A DNA stretch of 64,000 nt from Dioscorea cayenensis subsp. rotundata (Eukaryota; Streptophyta; Magnoliopsida; Dioscoreales; Dioscoreaceae), in assembly GCF_009730915.1 (NCBI RefSeq), contig NC_052475.1, positions 22,870,016 through 22,934,015 on the forward strand. The letters are read 5' to 3'. Positions 21,181 to 34,260 of the stretch are shown here, in pieces. The notes beneath the pieces are model-generated. The model worked only from the letters and a program-made list of their open reading frames with translations. It was not told the DNA's origin and ran no database searches. Made by a program: the position numbers and the translations under genes. Positions within the stretch are counted from its first letter, which is position 1, and each line of letters begins with the position of its first letter.

Positions 21181-23770
21181 TAATAATAATAATAATAATA
21201 TGTAATATAAATAAAGAAAAATATTTTAAAGTAAATAAAAAAAATAAAAATATGTTTTAAATAAAAAATTAAAAGAAGAGATGACAAATAATATTTAAAA
21301 CATCACCCCAAAGTAATTTCCTTTTCCTTTTCCTTTGTTTGAGCAGTGGCAAAGAACACATGCACACCTGTATAACACTGTTTATACCTAAAATCACAAT
21401 ATTTAAGAAAAGAAACATTTTTTTATGACATTGTATCTAACAAAAGCAATTATGACAAAAGTAAGTACTATTTTGAAAAATCAAGCAAATGATATAACAG
21501 TACAGCTCTTTTAGTTTGAATGGTTAATTAGTATTTTATTTGATATATATATATAATCTTTACGCTGTCTCTTTATATATATTGATAATTGGCATTAATA
21601 ATAGTTGGCCCATCCAATTTCCTATCATCTTGAATTCATTAAATTTTTATTTTTTATTTGTAAAAATACAAACAATTATTTTTCTTACTTTTCAATTTAA
21701 CAAAATATGTTTTTTTTAAAAAGTGGATAAATCACATGTATTAAAAAGTAAGAAAGAACGATACAACACCCACCAAACTTAGCCGTCAAAATAACCAACA
21801 GCAAAACAAAACAAACCCATTAGATTGGGCACAAAAGACCACACCCAAGGCCGAAACAACAAGCTAGAATACCCTGACACAGATGAACTACCCCATACCC
21901 TAAACAGAGTCCCCCTCACAGGGAGCATCTCGACCGGTGGGATCACCACGAAGCCCCAAGAACGGCAAACTGCGACGGATAGTAGAAGTGTGCTCCACAA
22001 ACTTCACCTACTGGGAAATAGTGACTGCAGAAAACCACAAGATCAATACGTGAGCAACCTTTGAAATAATAGAATGTGATGATAAAGAGACCTCAATAAA
22101 CATGCAATCATTCCTAACAAGCCAAGCATGCCACACAATAACTCTAACAATGACGCCACCAAGGACACGCAGACAAAGTTTGAGATTGAACCACTATGAG
22201 CCCACACCTCTTCCACAGAAATATTTGTATATTTGTATTTATTTATTTTTTCTCTTTAATGTTGTTTGGGTGGTTTTTCCATTAAAAAAAAATGTATATA
22301 TTGCTCGTTCTAGTTGGGAAGCGAACATAAGTGAGATTAAAGAAACTAATATGACAAAGAGGACCATGGTTTTATTTTTAATCTGTTTTATGAACAAACT
22401 AGTTTGGTAATTTCAAATTGAGTGGATGGCTGTCACATGAGAATTGGATTCAACTTATTTGTTGCTTGGTTTTTGAAGTGGGATGAGTTAACGTTTCTTT
22501 AAGATAGAACCAAATCTATATTTTGGGTTATCTGTTATCTGTTATTTTTTTTAAAAATAATTTTGAAAGTAGTTGAACCACGTTACACATCAAAGTAAAA
22601 TAATAAAGTAAGATATAGAATGAATACCATAAGACCTGTTAACTTTACTTATTAAATGAGATCATCTTGCTTAGTGATGTCCACCAAACCAAACGAAACA
22701 AGTTTATAGCCAATCAAAAGTTCACGCTAATCAAAGACTTACATAGTGCTTTTTATATATATATATATATATAGCGGACACATCATCTAAAAATGTCCCT
22801 AAAATTTAGAGGTGTATAGATTTGCATTTGAAAGTTATGATGATTCATGTACAGTAATAAATAGTGTTCAAAACAGTAAAAAAACACTGAGTGCTATTGG
22901 ATCACTTAGCCAATGAATAATGATGTTTTGATGATGTTTTCCCATATATATATATATATATATATTTCAATGAATAAATGATGTTTAAAATGAGAATGAA
23001 ACTTAACTCTCCAATGGCTTTTAAAAGCACAGACGTTATGTGATTGGGATGTTAATTTAAGAGCTTAGTGTGGCCATCTTTGTTTTTAATTAAGGATGTG
23101 GTGTTGTTTCCATATGGATTTACTATTTTAGAGGATCTTTTATTTTACTCAATTAATTAATGCTAAACAAATCTTCATCTAGTGGTCTATGATGTGGATT
23201 CAAACGCAAGTCCATGAAATCGTTTAATTCTAAAAGAGTACTTGTATGGAAATCCAAAACACCACTAAGATTTTGTAGTTATATGGATAACAGTAAAGAA
23301 GCATCATGAAGTTTATAGAATTTCAGCAATTAAGCAACAAGTATATTGCAAGGCATATTATTCTTGGAGGATGGAAATGAAACAATACATGATGGGAATA
23401 TCATGTTTAAAGGAATCAGATACACTAAAATATTGTGATAAGAGTTGTGAAGTTGCTTTTCTCATAAGCATGGTTAAAGCAGTGTCAAAAACTCAGCCAC
23501 ATGAATATTAGCAGAATAGAATTGATGCACATTTGCACATTTGATTCTTTTTAGAGAATTCCTCACAAAACATTGGAACAAATAAGAACAAAGACAAAAG
23601 GAATAGTATAGATTCAGTAATTCAGAATTAAATGGTACTCCCAATTCAGCTGTAAGTAATACATAATATCGAAAAATTTGCTGTCACTAAGATTGAAAAA
23701 AAAACAGAAAGACACCTTATATCCTCCACCAATCAAATGACCGATGTACTTTTAAAAGCTTACTTCCTTT
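21181..23770. other. Intergenic region upstream of SWEET
   Basis: A TAA microsatellite follows the MULE-2 end. The LINE fragment at 21711-22205 is listed separately. TA-dinucleotide runs lie at 22758-22774 and 22945-22967. No other gene or structure was recognised. Confidence 0.65.
21711..22205 (-). mobile_element. LINE-1 3' fragment (5' truncated)
   Basis: Read on the minus strand, the segment encodes the C-terminal end of an L1 ORF2 (VWHAWLVRNDCMFIE, then SKVAHVLILWFSAV and a stop near 22020). A 3' untranslated region follows and ends ATACATGTGATTTATCCAC plus T5 and an A8 tail at 21712-21719. The end sequence is nearly the same as that of the LINE at 60270-61539, so both belong to one L1 family. 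The copy is severely 5' truncated, and no target duplication was found. Confidence 0.7.
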
Positions 23771-23772
23771 GT

Positions 23773-23782
23773 CTATATATAG
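23773..23782 (+). promoter_or_regulatory. TATA box of the SWEET gene
   Basis: CTATATATAG lies 44 bases before the start codon. Transcription would begin about 25-30 bases downstream, giving a very short leader of roughly 20 bases. Confidence 0.6.
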
Positions 23783-23825
23783 ACTTGATATTGTTTTTGA
23801 TCCTCTGCACAATCAAACTCAGACA

Positions 23826-25031
23826 ATGGGTCTCTTAGTACTCTTGCACTTCATAGTAGGAGTAATGGGTATACTTAGTTTCTTCTTTCAAACTCGAATT
23901 CTAAGTGCACCACCCTCTAGTCTTTATAAGACACTAACTATGATTAATTAAACCTTTACATTGTTTTACAGGCAATGCAGCTGCTTTACTCCTTTACACA
24001 GCACCAATGTAATTTTTCTTCCCTGAAAATACCAATAGAAAAACTTGATTAATGTTTCTAAAAGCTCTCAATCATTTTTTTAATTTTCTTTTGATGTTTC
24101 TGCAGATTAACTTTTAAAAGGGTGATAGCGAAACGTAGTACCGAAGAGTTTTCATGTATTCCATACATCATAGCTCTGTTCAATTGCCTATTATATACTT
24201 GGTATGGTTTCCCAGTGGTCAGTTCTGGCTGGGAAAACTTCCTTCTAATCACCATCAATGGATTAGGCATAATATTTGAGCTCTCATTCATCTTCATATA
24301 CATATGGTTCTCTTCAGCTCAAAACAAGGCAAGCTCAATTAATTTATCCTTCAGTAATTTGTTTTGAAATCTATTTATTAATATAATATACAATCACTGC
24401 ATAAATATGCAGAAGATTGCTTCATTAATGTTAATGGTTGTGATAGCTGTATCCTCTATTACTGCATTTGTATCAAGTTTCGCATTGCATGATCACTATC
24501 ACCGGAAACTTCTCGTCGGCAGTGTGGGACTGGTAGCTTCAGTAGGCATGTATGGTTCTCCATTAGTAGCTGTGGTGAGCTCTCTGATGAATTCTTTTTT
24601 GAATGTTTATTTTTTTAATTTTAAAGAAAACTAATTTGATAACTTGGAAATTTAATGCAGAAAAGGGTGATCAAGACCAAGAGTGTTGAGTTCATGCCAT
24701 TCTATTTGTCATTCTTCTCCTGTCTTGCAAGTTCTCTGTGGTTGGCTTATGGGTTTTTAGGCCATGATCTTTTCCTGGCAGTAAGTTAATTACTTGATGA
24801 ATGAAATAAGAAGATTGTATTTTAATTAATTTTTGCTAACTAATTAATATTTTAAAAAATTGTCAGGCACCAAATATTCTAGGAAGTCCCATGGGTCTTC
24901 TTCAGATTATATTGTACTGCATGTACAGGAAACATAAGGGTGATCATGAAGAAACTGATAATAAGATGGATTTGGAGAAGAATGGAGTTAAATTTGGATC
25001 CCTGGAACAGGATGGCAATGAGAAAATTTAA
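23826..25031 (+). CDS. Clade I SWEET sugar transporter (SWEET3-like)
   Basis: Six exons: 23826-23868, 23972-24008, 24106-24328, 24413-24574, 24661-24780 and 24867-25031, together 750 bases or 249 residues, the usual SWEET size. SWEETs are bidirectional uniporters for sugars, with two three-helix MtN3/saliva domains joined by a linker helix, at the plasma or organelle membrane. The N-terminus MGLLVLLHFIVGVMGNAAAL and the TFKRVI and WYGFPVVS motifs mark the first repeat; KTKSVEFMPFYLSFF marks the second. A charged C-terminal tail follows. WENFLLITINGLGI and SAQNKKI resemble clade I SWEET3. The third intron has a GC donor (AAG|GCAAGC), the rest GT-AG. No frame break is seen. Substrate and tissue cannot be told from sequence. 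Confidence 0.93.
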
Positions 25032-26466
25032 AATTTCTCGTTGTGAGAACCTGCGGCTTTTAATAAAGGAGTGAATTATCTATTTTATTTTAGAAAAAAT
25101 CTTGTGAGAATGAGTTACAAATAGAAATTGTATGACTATGTTATGTTTGCTAAACAAATGTATTGCTTCAATTAAAAGAACCTGAAGATATTGTTTGTTT
25201 AGGTTCAAAACAGACGAAGTAATTAATAGAAAATATATTAATTAAGATGGGAAATAAATCATGGCAGAATTGAACTGTGTGTACATTTGTAATTGACTCT
25301 GGGTTTTATTTTATTTTATTTGGCTTCTTGGCACATGGTTGTTCATTGTGGGATCAGACAAGTGGAAAAGTGAGGTTTAAAGAATAAATCCCTTTGTTCA
25401 GAAAAAATGAAAAACAAATTGATTGAGTAGATTTTATAGTTGGCAGCTTTAATATTTTATATGAATGATCAGCATCAGCATTTCCAAATAAATTGTGTAG
25501 TTAATAAGTCATTTGAAGATCATTTTGGAAGTGTATAAATTGAAAAAAAGATTTAATGCAAATTTTGCTCTTTGATTTGAGGAAAATAAACCAATTAATA
25601 TAGTCAGAATTTATAAAATCAAAACAATTTCATGTACTATCTTTTACTGTACTTGTTTATTCACAAATAAATAAACAAATACGTGAAGTGAAGATCAATT
25701 GTTTCTGTTTTTTTAATAGAAACTAACAGATTCTTATCACATTGAAGAGGACAAGATTGAAATACAACTATATTAATGATTTTCATCCATCAAATTTCAT
25801 TTGATTTTAATATGTATTTTTTTTTAAATTTTTTTGTTTATTCATTTTATCAATAATAAAATAATATTTGGAGAAATTATATATCAAAACCTCTTCCACT
25901 TACACCATTTAAAACTTTCATGAGTACCAGGTATACTTTTATAAAAAATAAAATAATTTGTTAACAACCATATGAGTGGAAGAAACTAATACACACATAT
26001 ATATGATACCTCAGTAATTAGAGTGAATTTTTTAAATCAAAGGTCATAATAACAAACTTCGACATCAAGTCAGCTCATCATTTTTTTTTTTTTTTGATAA
26101 AAATGTGAAAAAAATTTACTCGTTTAATGAGGCGTTATAAGTGAATATGAAATTGATATATCACATAAATTCACATGCTCATTCTAATTATTTCCACACG
26201 TGTCCTTTTAGTATTTAAACACGACAACAACAAAGACTGTTTGCTGTTACGAACCAACCACAAGATCCAGCAAGCCATTATCAACAATAGCACCATACCC
26301 AAAAAAATAAAATCACCACCCGGGCTTGCATGGAACACCATGCACGTCGCCACGTATCAACCCCCTTGCCCTTTTCTATCTCCCAAAAACCCGGTCCCAA
26401 TCCCCACTCATCTCCTCCCTTCCAATCTCAACTCCATCACCATCTTCATCTCCAAATTTATCTACA
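25032..26466. other. Intergenic region, SWEET 3' flank to membrane-protein promoter
   Basis: AT-rich sequence without a supported gene. The first 150 bases probably include the SWEET 3' untranslated region. An ABRE/G-box-type core lies at 26197-26202 (listed separately). The last 150 bases are C-rich and look like the leader of the next gene. Confidence 0.6.
26197..26202. promoter_or_regulatory. G-box/ABRE-type core upstream of the membrane-protein gene
   Basis: CACGTG within ACACGTGTCC, 265 bases before the start codon. This is the core bound by bZIP and bHLH factors, and CACGTGTC fits the abscisic-acid response element. Single occurrence; function inferred. Confidence 0.35.
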
Positions 26467-27572
26467 ATGGTGAAACTTGCAACTTCCCGGGAGTGCCGCG
26501 CCTACAGCCTCCGCCGTTCACGCAACCGCTGGGAATACATAAACGCCGCCCTCTACGTCTTCGCCGCCGTCCTCCTCCTCGGCGGCTCTGCAGCTCAGTT
26601 CTCATCCCAAGACGCGAAGTCTGGCCTTGTCATCCTTTTGATAGGGATCACCACTGTTGCATTAGTGAACGTTCATGATCTTGTTGCTCATTTGGCTGGG
26701 ATTGACTACTGCCTCTCTCTTGCTGCCCTTGATGTCCAGTTACTACTTGTGGAGTTTGCTGTTCCTTTAGTTCACTTGCTTGGTTCCATCCTTTTCTTTC
26801 TATCCATCCTCTTCTTTTTCATTCAGGTTTGTTTGTTTAATGTCTTCTTATACTGAACATAATGAGCAAGAAATATTAATAAGTTAAACTTTTTCAACTT
26901 TTTTTTTTCTTTTTGTATTAATTGCAAAGTAGACAGAGAAAGGGTACAACTACAGACTGGAAAAGTATGCCATGAGCATGCTGATTGTTGGTCCAGTATT
27001 CTGGCTCATTGGATCCATCCATGATGCTTGCCAGATTTATGAAAGAGCTGATGGGCAACTCCAGATCCTTCAGAAGAGTGTTCAGGTTCCTTCTCTCTTT
27101 GGGAGTTTGCTCTTCTTAGTTGGTGGTATATTCAACAAGCATGAAAGCCATGAATTCAAGATACTGGTAATTAATGTAGCTCTGGATAGTAAGATATAAT
27201 ATAAACATTGAAGCTTAATTAGTGCTTGATGGATAATTATTTATGTAGGGGAGGAGCTGGACCTGGCTGTCCATATTTGGAAGCTTGTTGTTTATAGTTG
27301 GGGGGTTGATGAATGTAGTGAAGGTGTTCAAGATGCAGCAAATGGATGGATTGGGGCTGGAGAAGCTTAGAGGTGGCGCCCAAGAAAGGTTGAGCAGGAA
27401 CAGGGAGGGTAGAATTCCCTTGATCTTGGAGGAGAATACAAGGAGAAAGAAGCCAGTGGTACACCCAAGAGAGGAAACAAGGCCAGTTCCCGTTCCTGTT
27501 CCAGTTCAAGCTCCAGCTCCACTGCCAGTCCCTACACCATACAAGGATGTTCTTCTTAGCAACCAAGCCTGA
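26467..27572 (+). CDS. Uncharacterised plant multi-pass membrane protein
   Basis: Three GT-AG exons, 26467-26826, 26933-27166 and 27249-27572, give 305 residues with no frame break. Hydrophobic segments are seen at about residues 27-48, 57-80, 88-120 (two close helices), 134-155, 176-192 and 203-220. Two of these are near-repeats, VPSLFGSLLFLVGGIFN and LSIFGSLLFIVGGLMN, suggesting an internal duplication. This paired GSLLF..GG pattern recalls the bacterial YrhK domain, but that is a guess. The C-terminus is cytosolic-looking: basic, then a Val-Pro run (about residues 280-296). The start ATG precedes a short polar N-terminus. The gene converges with the hydrolase gene 261 bases downstream. I do not recognise a function. 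Confidence 0.85.
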
Positions 27573-27833
27573 GTAACTGTTGTTCTGGTTCTAAATGCCT
27601 TTTCTTTTCTTTTTGATTATTTTGAGTAATTTTGATGTAGACCATCTATGATAACATTGTTTTTAAGTTTGGAACTGATGAGATTTTATCTCTAAATTCT
27701 CATTCAACTGCATTTCTCTTCCAAAAATTCTAACAAAACATCAAAATACTTAACTGGATTACAGGATTAATGGTTTAAGTTAGAACAGTTTACTTCTTTA
27801 GGAACATTACATTAGCTGCAGGTAATTTTAGGA

Positions 27834-30330
27834 TCAGGTGGTCTCTTCAATAGACTTCATGACAAAATTAGCAATTGCATGAACTGCTTCAGTTTCAGCT
27901 TCAGCTTGGCTTCTCCCAGTTGACTGTAAGATTTTCTTCCCTATTTTGAAAGAATGATCTCCACCATCAATAACATACAACTCATTCACAGATTTCATCT
28001 TCTTCAGGACGGTTGCCAGCATGTTTAGTGGGCATAAACCATCTTTATTTCCCTACAAATAAATACCAGTCATTAAAACTTAAAGATTATATAGTTGATT
28101 GATAGTAAAAAACAATTAATATATCAATCTCCTTACTTACCTGAACAAACATCACCGGAACCCTTAGCTGCAACAGAGTTTCATCTCGTACTGCGCCCTT
28201 GAGACCCTTTACAATTTAAGAAATGGGTTTAGGTCGACCAAATGAGGTTGTTAAAGAGCAGCAAAGTAAAGATATTCTGTGTTCAGGATGAAGATAAATG
28301 AGCAAAAGAAAATCAAAACACTGGTTATTTACCGAAATACAGAACATCTAAATATCATAAACCTTTGCAATGATTTTACTCAACATACTGCAATTTATGA
28401 TATGAGAAATTAACTTGGGAACCAATCATACCTTTAATGGATAACCCAAGCAAATGACTGCTGCAACATTGAGTTCTTCTGCAGTAGCAACCATGCAGCT
28501 GACTCTGAGCATTCGATACATTAATCAGATGCAAGAAACTTCCCGGTACGTATAAGAAAATAAAATTGGCCTCAATACAAATATCCAGCAGAAAGGAAAT
28601 TACCTAGAACCCATGGATTTCCCAACCAAAATTAGAGGATGACCAGGATGTTTTTTCACTGCATCCTTGATAACATTATGGTGATGATCAACTAACTTTT
28701 CTGCCTTAGGAGGGGCTCTCCGCTTCCCACCAGCGATGTCTATGAAGAAATCAACTCAATTCGTTATAAATTTATATTTTAAGGACAACTAGTCCTGGTC
28801 ACTAGATCAGGGAAGCTGAATCTTAAAAGTTAGATTATCTATAACAGCTTTCTTTCAAAATTTTATGAATTTGCTGATCATCAATTTGGCCAATGGCAGT
28901 CATATTCCTAGGCATCAAACATTGTTCTCTGCTAGAATATTGAGGATCAAGAATACCTTATATAAGATTTAAAAAACATATGATGATAGTATCCATCATT
29001 CATCATGTTCAAATTAAACTAGATTGCATAGTTGAAATTGTTAAGAAAAAAATCACTGAACTCACATGGATAGTCAAAGGTCACCACTTCAACAGCACCC
29101 AATGCCTCTCCTAGCATTTCCTTCCATCTGCAACAGAATTTTAAAATATGGAATTGATTATGCATGAGTTGACCAGAATATTACGTGTTTCAAGGTATCA
29201 TACCATACTCTCCAGATCAATAGAGCTTCCGTATGCACATTGCATGATTTTGCAGTAAAACAAGGGTGCATGAAAAACAAACTCTCTGATAAATCATTAA
29301 AAATTACTCTTACGATTACAAAAGTTCATTAGGTAATACACAGAAGAATGAGGACATCTTCAAAATTTGAAGCCATGAAGCCATTCCTTTTAGATAAATA
29401 GACGCAAATAAGAAAATAAATACATGCTTTCCGACCTTTAAATTGTTAAAATTTTTGTGGCCCTTATTGAGAACAGGATGGAGAGAGGAGTAGACTGGTT
29501 AACAGGGGACAGCAAAAGACAATTTTTTCAAGGAAAAAAGGCCGCAATGAACTATCGAAAATCACAAATTTCAACAAGTATCAGCATTCTAGTTTTAGAT
29601 TTCCTTATTGCTTTCTTCTCCACTTCTTTTTTCTTTCAATAAAATTGGGGGTAAAGCAAGTTACTTTTCCAAAAGAGAAAACTATATAATTTCAAACTAT
29701 AACCTGAAATCACAGTATAAAAATCAGCATCTATCTTTTAGTTTGGGATATAGGATGAACACTCTGCTGATAAAAAAGCAATAAACACTGAACACTTCAT
29801 TTATAATGACTAGTTTAAAGCTTGGTAGTTCCAGAGCATGTGAATTTATTCTCAAATTTAGTGTTATCCTTCTCTGAAATCCTGTACCAGAGAGAGCCAC
29901 CACCATAAACCCTAGTACCAAAAACCACGCTGAATACTCCAGCGAACAATTAATAGCACAAATGCAATATTCATTTCACAAAGCAATTTTATCACAAAGG
30001 CATCAAATCAAGAAATCATACTTAGCAAAACAATCACAAATCACTGACAAATACATAATCTATTCAAAGGAATGGAGCCATACCACATGAAAAAAAAAAA
30101 TCAGAAATAACAGAACGCTTATAAGAGAACATCAGAGTAGTGATGGCCTTGTGACAAGGAGGAAACAAAAAAGGGGAAAACACAGACCTAACCATCCATT
30201 CGGAAGTGGATGGAGCTCCAGCACCGTGGGCGAAGACTATCAGAGGGGAACTCTTCTTCCCATCCTCATCTCCATGGCTTTTCTTTTGTCGCTTAGAGGG
30301 AGGAGGAGGAGGAGGAGCAGCAGCAGCCAT
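27834..30330 (-). CDS. TEX30/KANL3-type alpha/beta hydrolase
   Basis: Six minus-strand exons: 30330-30188, 29127-29066, 28739-28604, 28504-28432, 28197-28141 and 28052-27834, totalling 690 bases or 229 residues, with GT-AG introns and no frame break. The N-terminus is a proline run and a basic SKRQKK, then LIVFAHGAGAPS (first strand and oxyanion loop). The nucleophile elbow is GKSMGS with the catalytic serine, followed by MFVQGNKD with the acid and DGGDHSF with the histidine, so the triad looks complete. The family (related to human TEX30 and the hydrolase part of KANL3) has no firm substrate. The ATG is chosen because it opens the conserved N-terminus. No clear TATA box is seen. Confidence 0.9.
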
Positions 30331-30500
30331 GGCGGCCAACAAGAGAGTTTCGAGGGCAAGAGACTATGAAAGCCAACGGTTATATCAGCGCGGGAATTCA
30401 ACGTTAATGGGCCACCTTTAAACGGCCCATGGGCCTAATGGTACCAGTCCACTTGGGCCATAATTAATTTTAGTTGTGCTTTTATTGTAAATTAAAAAAA
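30331..30500. other. Upstream flank of the hydrolase gene
   Basis: Short leader and promoter stretch of the minus-strand hydrolase gene. It includes an inverted GGGCCCAT-like motif near 30425-30440 (CGGCCCATGGGCCTAATG). GGCCCA elements are typical of plant housekeeping promoters bound by TCP factors. The gap cuts it off. Confidence 0.4.
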
Positions 30501-31500
30501 NNNNNNNNNNNNNNNNNNNNNNNNNNNNNNNNNNNNNNNNNNNNNNNNNNNNNNNNNNNNNNNNNNNNNNNNNNNNNNNNNNNNNNNNNNNNNNNNNNNN
30601 NNNNNNNNNNNNNNNNNNNNNNNNNNNNNNNNNNNNNNNNNNNNNNNNNNNNNNNNNNNNNNNNNNNNNNNNNNNNNNNNNNNNNNNNNNNNNNNNNNNN
30701 NNNNNNNNNNNNNNNNNNNNNNNNNNNNNNNNNNNNNNNNNNNNNNNNNNNNNNNNNNNNNNNNNNNNNNNNNNNNNNNNNNNNNNNNNNNNNNNNNNNN
30801 NNNNNNNNNNNNNNNNNNNNNNNNNNNNNNNNNNNNNNNNNNNNNNNNNNNNNNNNNNNNNNNNNNNNNNNNNNNNNNNNNNNNNNNNNNNNNNNNNNNN
30901 NNNNNNNNNNNNNNNNNNNNNNNNNNNNNNNNNNNNNNNNNNNNNNNNNNNNNNNNNNNNNNNNNNNNNNNNNNNNNNNNNNNNNNNNNNNNNNNNNNNN
31001 NNNNNNNNNNNNNNNNNNNNNNNNNNNNNNNNNNNNNNNNNNNNNNNNNNNNNNNNNNNNNNNNNNNNNNNNNNNNNNNNNNNNNNNNNNNNNNNNNNNN
31101 NNNNNNNNNNNNNNNNNNNNNNNNNNNNNNNNNNNNNNNNNNNNNNNNNNNNNNNNNNNNNNNNNNNNNNNNNNNNNNNNNNNNNNNNNNNNNNNNNNNN
31201 NNNNNNNNNNNNNNNNNNNNNNNNNNNNNNNNNNNNNNNNNNNNNNNNNNNNNNNNNNNNNNNNNNNNNNNNNNNNNNNNNNNNNNNNNNNNNNNNNNNN
31301 NNNNNNNNNNNNNNNNNNNNNNNNNNNNNNNNNNNNNNNNNNNNNNNNNNNNNNNNNNNNNNNNNNNNNNNNNNNNNNNNNNNNNNNNNNNNNNNNNNNN
31401 NNNNNNNNNNNNNNNNNNNNNNNNNNNNNNNNNNNNNNNNNNNNNNNNNNNNNNNNNNNNNNNNNNNNNNNNNNNNNNNNNNNNNNNNNNNNNNNNNNNN
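30501..31500. other. Assembly gap, 1,000 Ns
   Basis: Exactly 1,000 undetermined bases. The round number indicates a fixed-size scaffold gap, so the true distance is unknown and the two flanks may be of different sequence quality (see findings). Confidence 0.99.
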
Positions 31501-33950
31501 TAGATCTTTCATAAGCCTATCTTTCTTTGTACTCTCTAACATATTTAATTACAAATATCCTTAATTATCCCTATCTAAGCTCAAATAAACATTAACATAG
31601 CTAGACTAATTAAAATTATATATATATATATATATATATAAAAATTTTTATATATTAAAGGTTTTCATTGTTTCAATAATATTGATTTCATTTATATTGA
31701 ATTTAATTTTTTGCAAGAAAGGTGACTTGGTGCTTCCTCTATTATTAACAAATAATTCAGCCAAATGACAAAGAATGGCCATTAATTGTGGGGTAAACAA
31801 CATGCATGCTTCTCATGAGTCTGTTAAGTCTTTCTCAAGAAATAAAAACAAGGACTTTGAATTCCAAGGACTTTAGGGAAGGACCTGTTTGTTTTCTAAC
31901 TTTTTAATTATGAAGAAGGGATGAAGCTCAATATGTAATTTCACCATATTTCAGAAGCTCGACTGACTGAAAACATTCAAAATCAAGTCATTAAATGAGA
32001 TATTTTAGGTCATTTTTTAAAAAAAAATATGTATCATTGTTTCATTCATTAACTAATTTATATATATATATATATATATATATGCATATTATTTGATTAT
32101 TTTATTTTTGAGAAATTATTAAATTATTATTAAACGTTTTAAAAGAGATGTTTCTGTCCAATTAGCTAGTATTTAGTAATCACTCAGAAACAAATGGCAG
32201 CCTAAAGAAATCAAACTTGAAGACTCAAGAGTCAATATGTATATTTGTATCACTTGAAAGACTAGAAATTTTCATTTATTGACTACATATAACAACAAGC
32301 ATGTCTCATGTTTGAGACTTCAACAATTGACTGATTCCATCAAACTAAGCACTGCCATCACTATCGTTTTACCAAGTCTCATTTGAACTCTAACCAATGT
32401 TTAATTAAATTAAAAACTACTCTTTTCTATAAAATAAAAAAAAATTAAAAAAATAATTAAAAAAAAGGACCAATGGAATACATCATCAGAGAGGGAGCAT
32501 GACGTATAAGTGTTACACTCTTGATCATTTCTGTGAGTGTATATGAGTGCTTTGCAGTAGTTAAGAATCGTCAATATATATATATATATATATATAACAA
32601 TGATGTCAAATTCACAATTACGAGTGGTTAAAATATAAAAATTTTGTAATTTGCCTACCTAGAGTTGTTATAATCCTCTAGTGCCATGATTTCGCTTTGT
32701 ATGTTTTTGGTGTTGTTTTTTTTTTCTCTTAATTATTTGTTCATGCAGGTTATGATATTAAACTTTCTAATAAAATTACATGTTATGATTAACCAAGAGA
32801 CTTTACTTTTAGTAGAAAAAAGGCTCATTCAAGTGACTTTAATTTAGAAAGAGAGAAGCTTGGCAATGAAAGGAACTTAACTTAATCAAGAGAGAGTTTG
32901 ATCTTGACTAAGACTAAGAACACACTATTATAAGATAGAGACAAGTAAACAACCACTCTAGGATAAGCAAAACGCGTCTAAGTGAGACCTTTGAAACTTA
33001 AATAACCTCAAATTTTGATATATATAATGCAATTGCATGTCTTTTTAAAGTGAAATTGATTGATGAACTTTGTTGACACAGTCTATGTTACTGAAGTTTC
33101 ACATCAGACCAACAATGTTCCTTTCCCATTCATGAAAGAAAGGGATCTGAAATGGCTTTAGATAATTAAAGGGTGCTTTACTTATTTTCTACAAGGAAAG
33201 TAACTGTTTGACTTATATTTGTTACATGGATTTGATTTGGTCATAAATCATAATCAATCTACTTTTCCTATTATCTAGTTTATCTTAAGTATTAAAGCTT
33301 TTTGAATATATCTCTTATGTTGATTTATCTTTAAATTACTCTAGGCTTTTACTGTAGGTTTTAAAAAGTATTTTGTCTATTCTTTTTTAAATAAAAAGGG
33401 AAGATTTCAAAACAATTTTAAGTAACTATTTTAACCCCCTTTTTTTTTATCTAATCTATCCTAGTTCAGGTCACAGTAGGATACCAATGGCTTTGTTTCA
33501 GTTTCCCTTTATTATCTTTATATCTCCCTCTATAATTTTTTTTTTATTTAACAAAATTATAATTCATGGAATTAATGACCTTTGTAAGCATTATTTGAAC
33601 CTACTTAATTATCTATTAAAAACAATTCCATGGAATTAATGATAAATATTTAAAAATAAATAAAAGGGATGAAAAATAAAATCAAAATTGCAAAAGCAGA
33701 AACAATAGTACGTAAGTCCACCATATATGCATTTAACTTTAAATAGAAACAAACACACACCATGATAAAGAAACAAAAGACAATCATCACACAAATTAAG
33801 CAAGTAAAAAAAAATATATACTTGAAGAAAAGAAAAGGGATCAGCAACTCTCATTCTCAGATCTATATTAACTCACAAACAAACACAAATCACACAAACT
33901 AGATCAGTAGTATAACTCAAACCATGATGAGACAGACACACAGAAAGAGA
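31501..33950. other. AT-rich intergenic region right of the gap
   Basis: No supported gene. TA-dinucleotide runs lie at 31618-31640, 32061-32083 and 32575-32597. Open frames here are short and of hydrophobic poly-T origin. The 100 bases just above 33850 may be the 3' untranslated region of the small gene that follows. Confidence 0.65.
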
Positions 33951-34244
33951 TCAAGTGGTTGTTTCAAAAGTTTGGAATTCTGGAGACTCCATGATACTAG
34001 CCAAAGCAGGTGTCCATTTTTGAACCTTCATAGATTGTCTCCTCTCTCTATCTATCTCCATCACCAAATCATGTAACCTTCTCTCCCTTTTATCTTTAAG
34101 CTGGAGCATCAACCATTCAAGCTCTCTTCTTGTCAGTACTACCTTAACCTTAAAAACACCATCCTTCTCAAGGCCACACCATTCTTTCTCTTTTATGTCT
34201 TCTTGGTACCATGGTGGTGAGCATGTTTCCATGCAGTTTCCCAT
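33951..34244 (-). CDS. Small MGNC-type plant protein, probably membrane-anchored
   Basis: An intronless gene of 97 residues. The N-terminus MGNCMETC has Gly2 with cysteines at 4 and 8, the pattern for N-myristoylation plus S-acylation, which would attach the protein to membranes. The middle contains KVKVVLTRRELEWLMLQLKD, then a basic helical stretch rich in Arg/Glu and a C-terminal KWTPALASIMESPE block. Similar short plant proteins with a VKIVLT(R/K)KEL segment are known to me only as uncharacterised. The purine-rich upstream sequence and an in-frame stop support the ATG. Confidence 0.75.
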   Translation of the reverse strand: MGNCMETCSPPWYQEDIKEKEWCGLEKDGVFKVKVVLTRRELEWLMLQLKDKRERRLHDLVMEIDRERRQSMKVQKWTPALASIMESPEFQTFETTT

Positions 34245-34260
34245 GACTCTCTAACAACAA

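Noticed and set aside
30418-31542. Long open frames on both strands across 30418-31542
   Set aside because: They are made almost entirely of undetermined bases in the gap.
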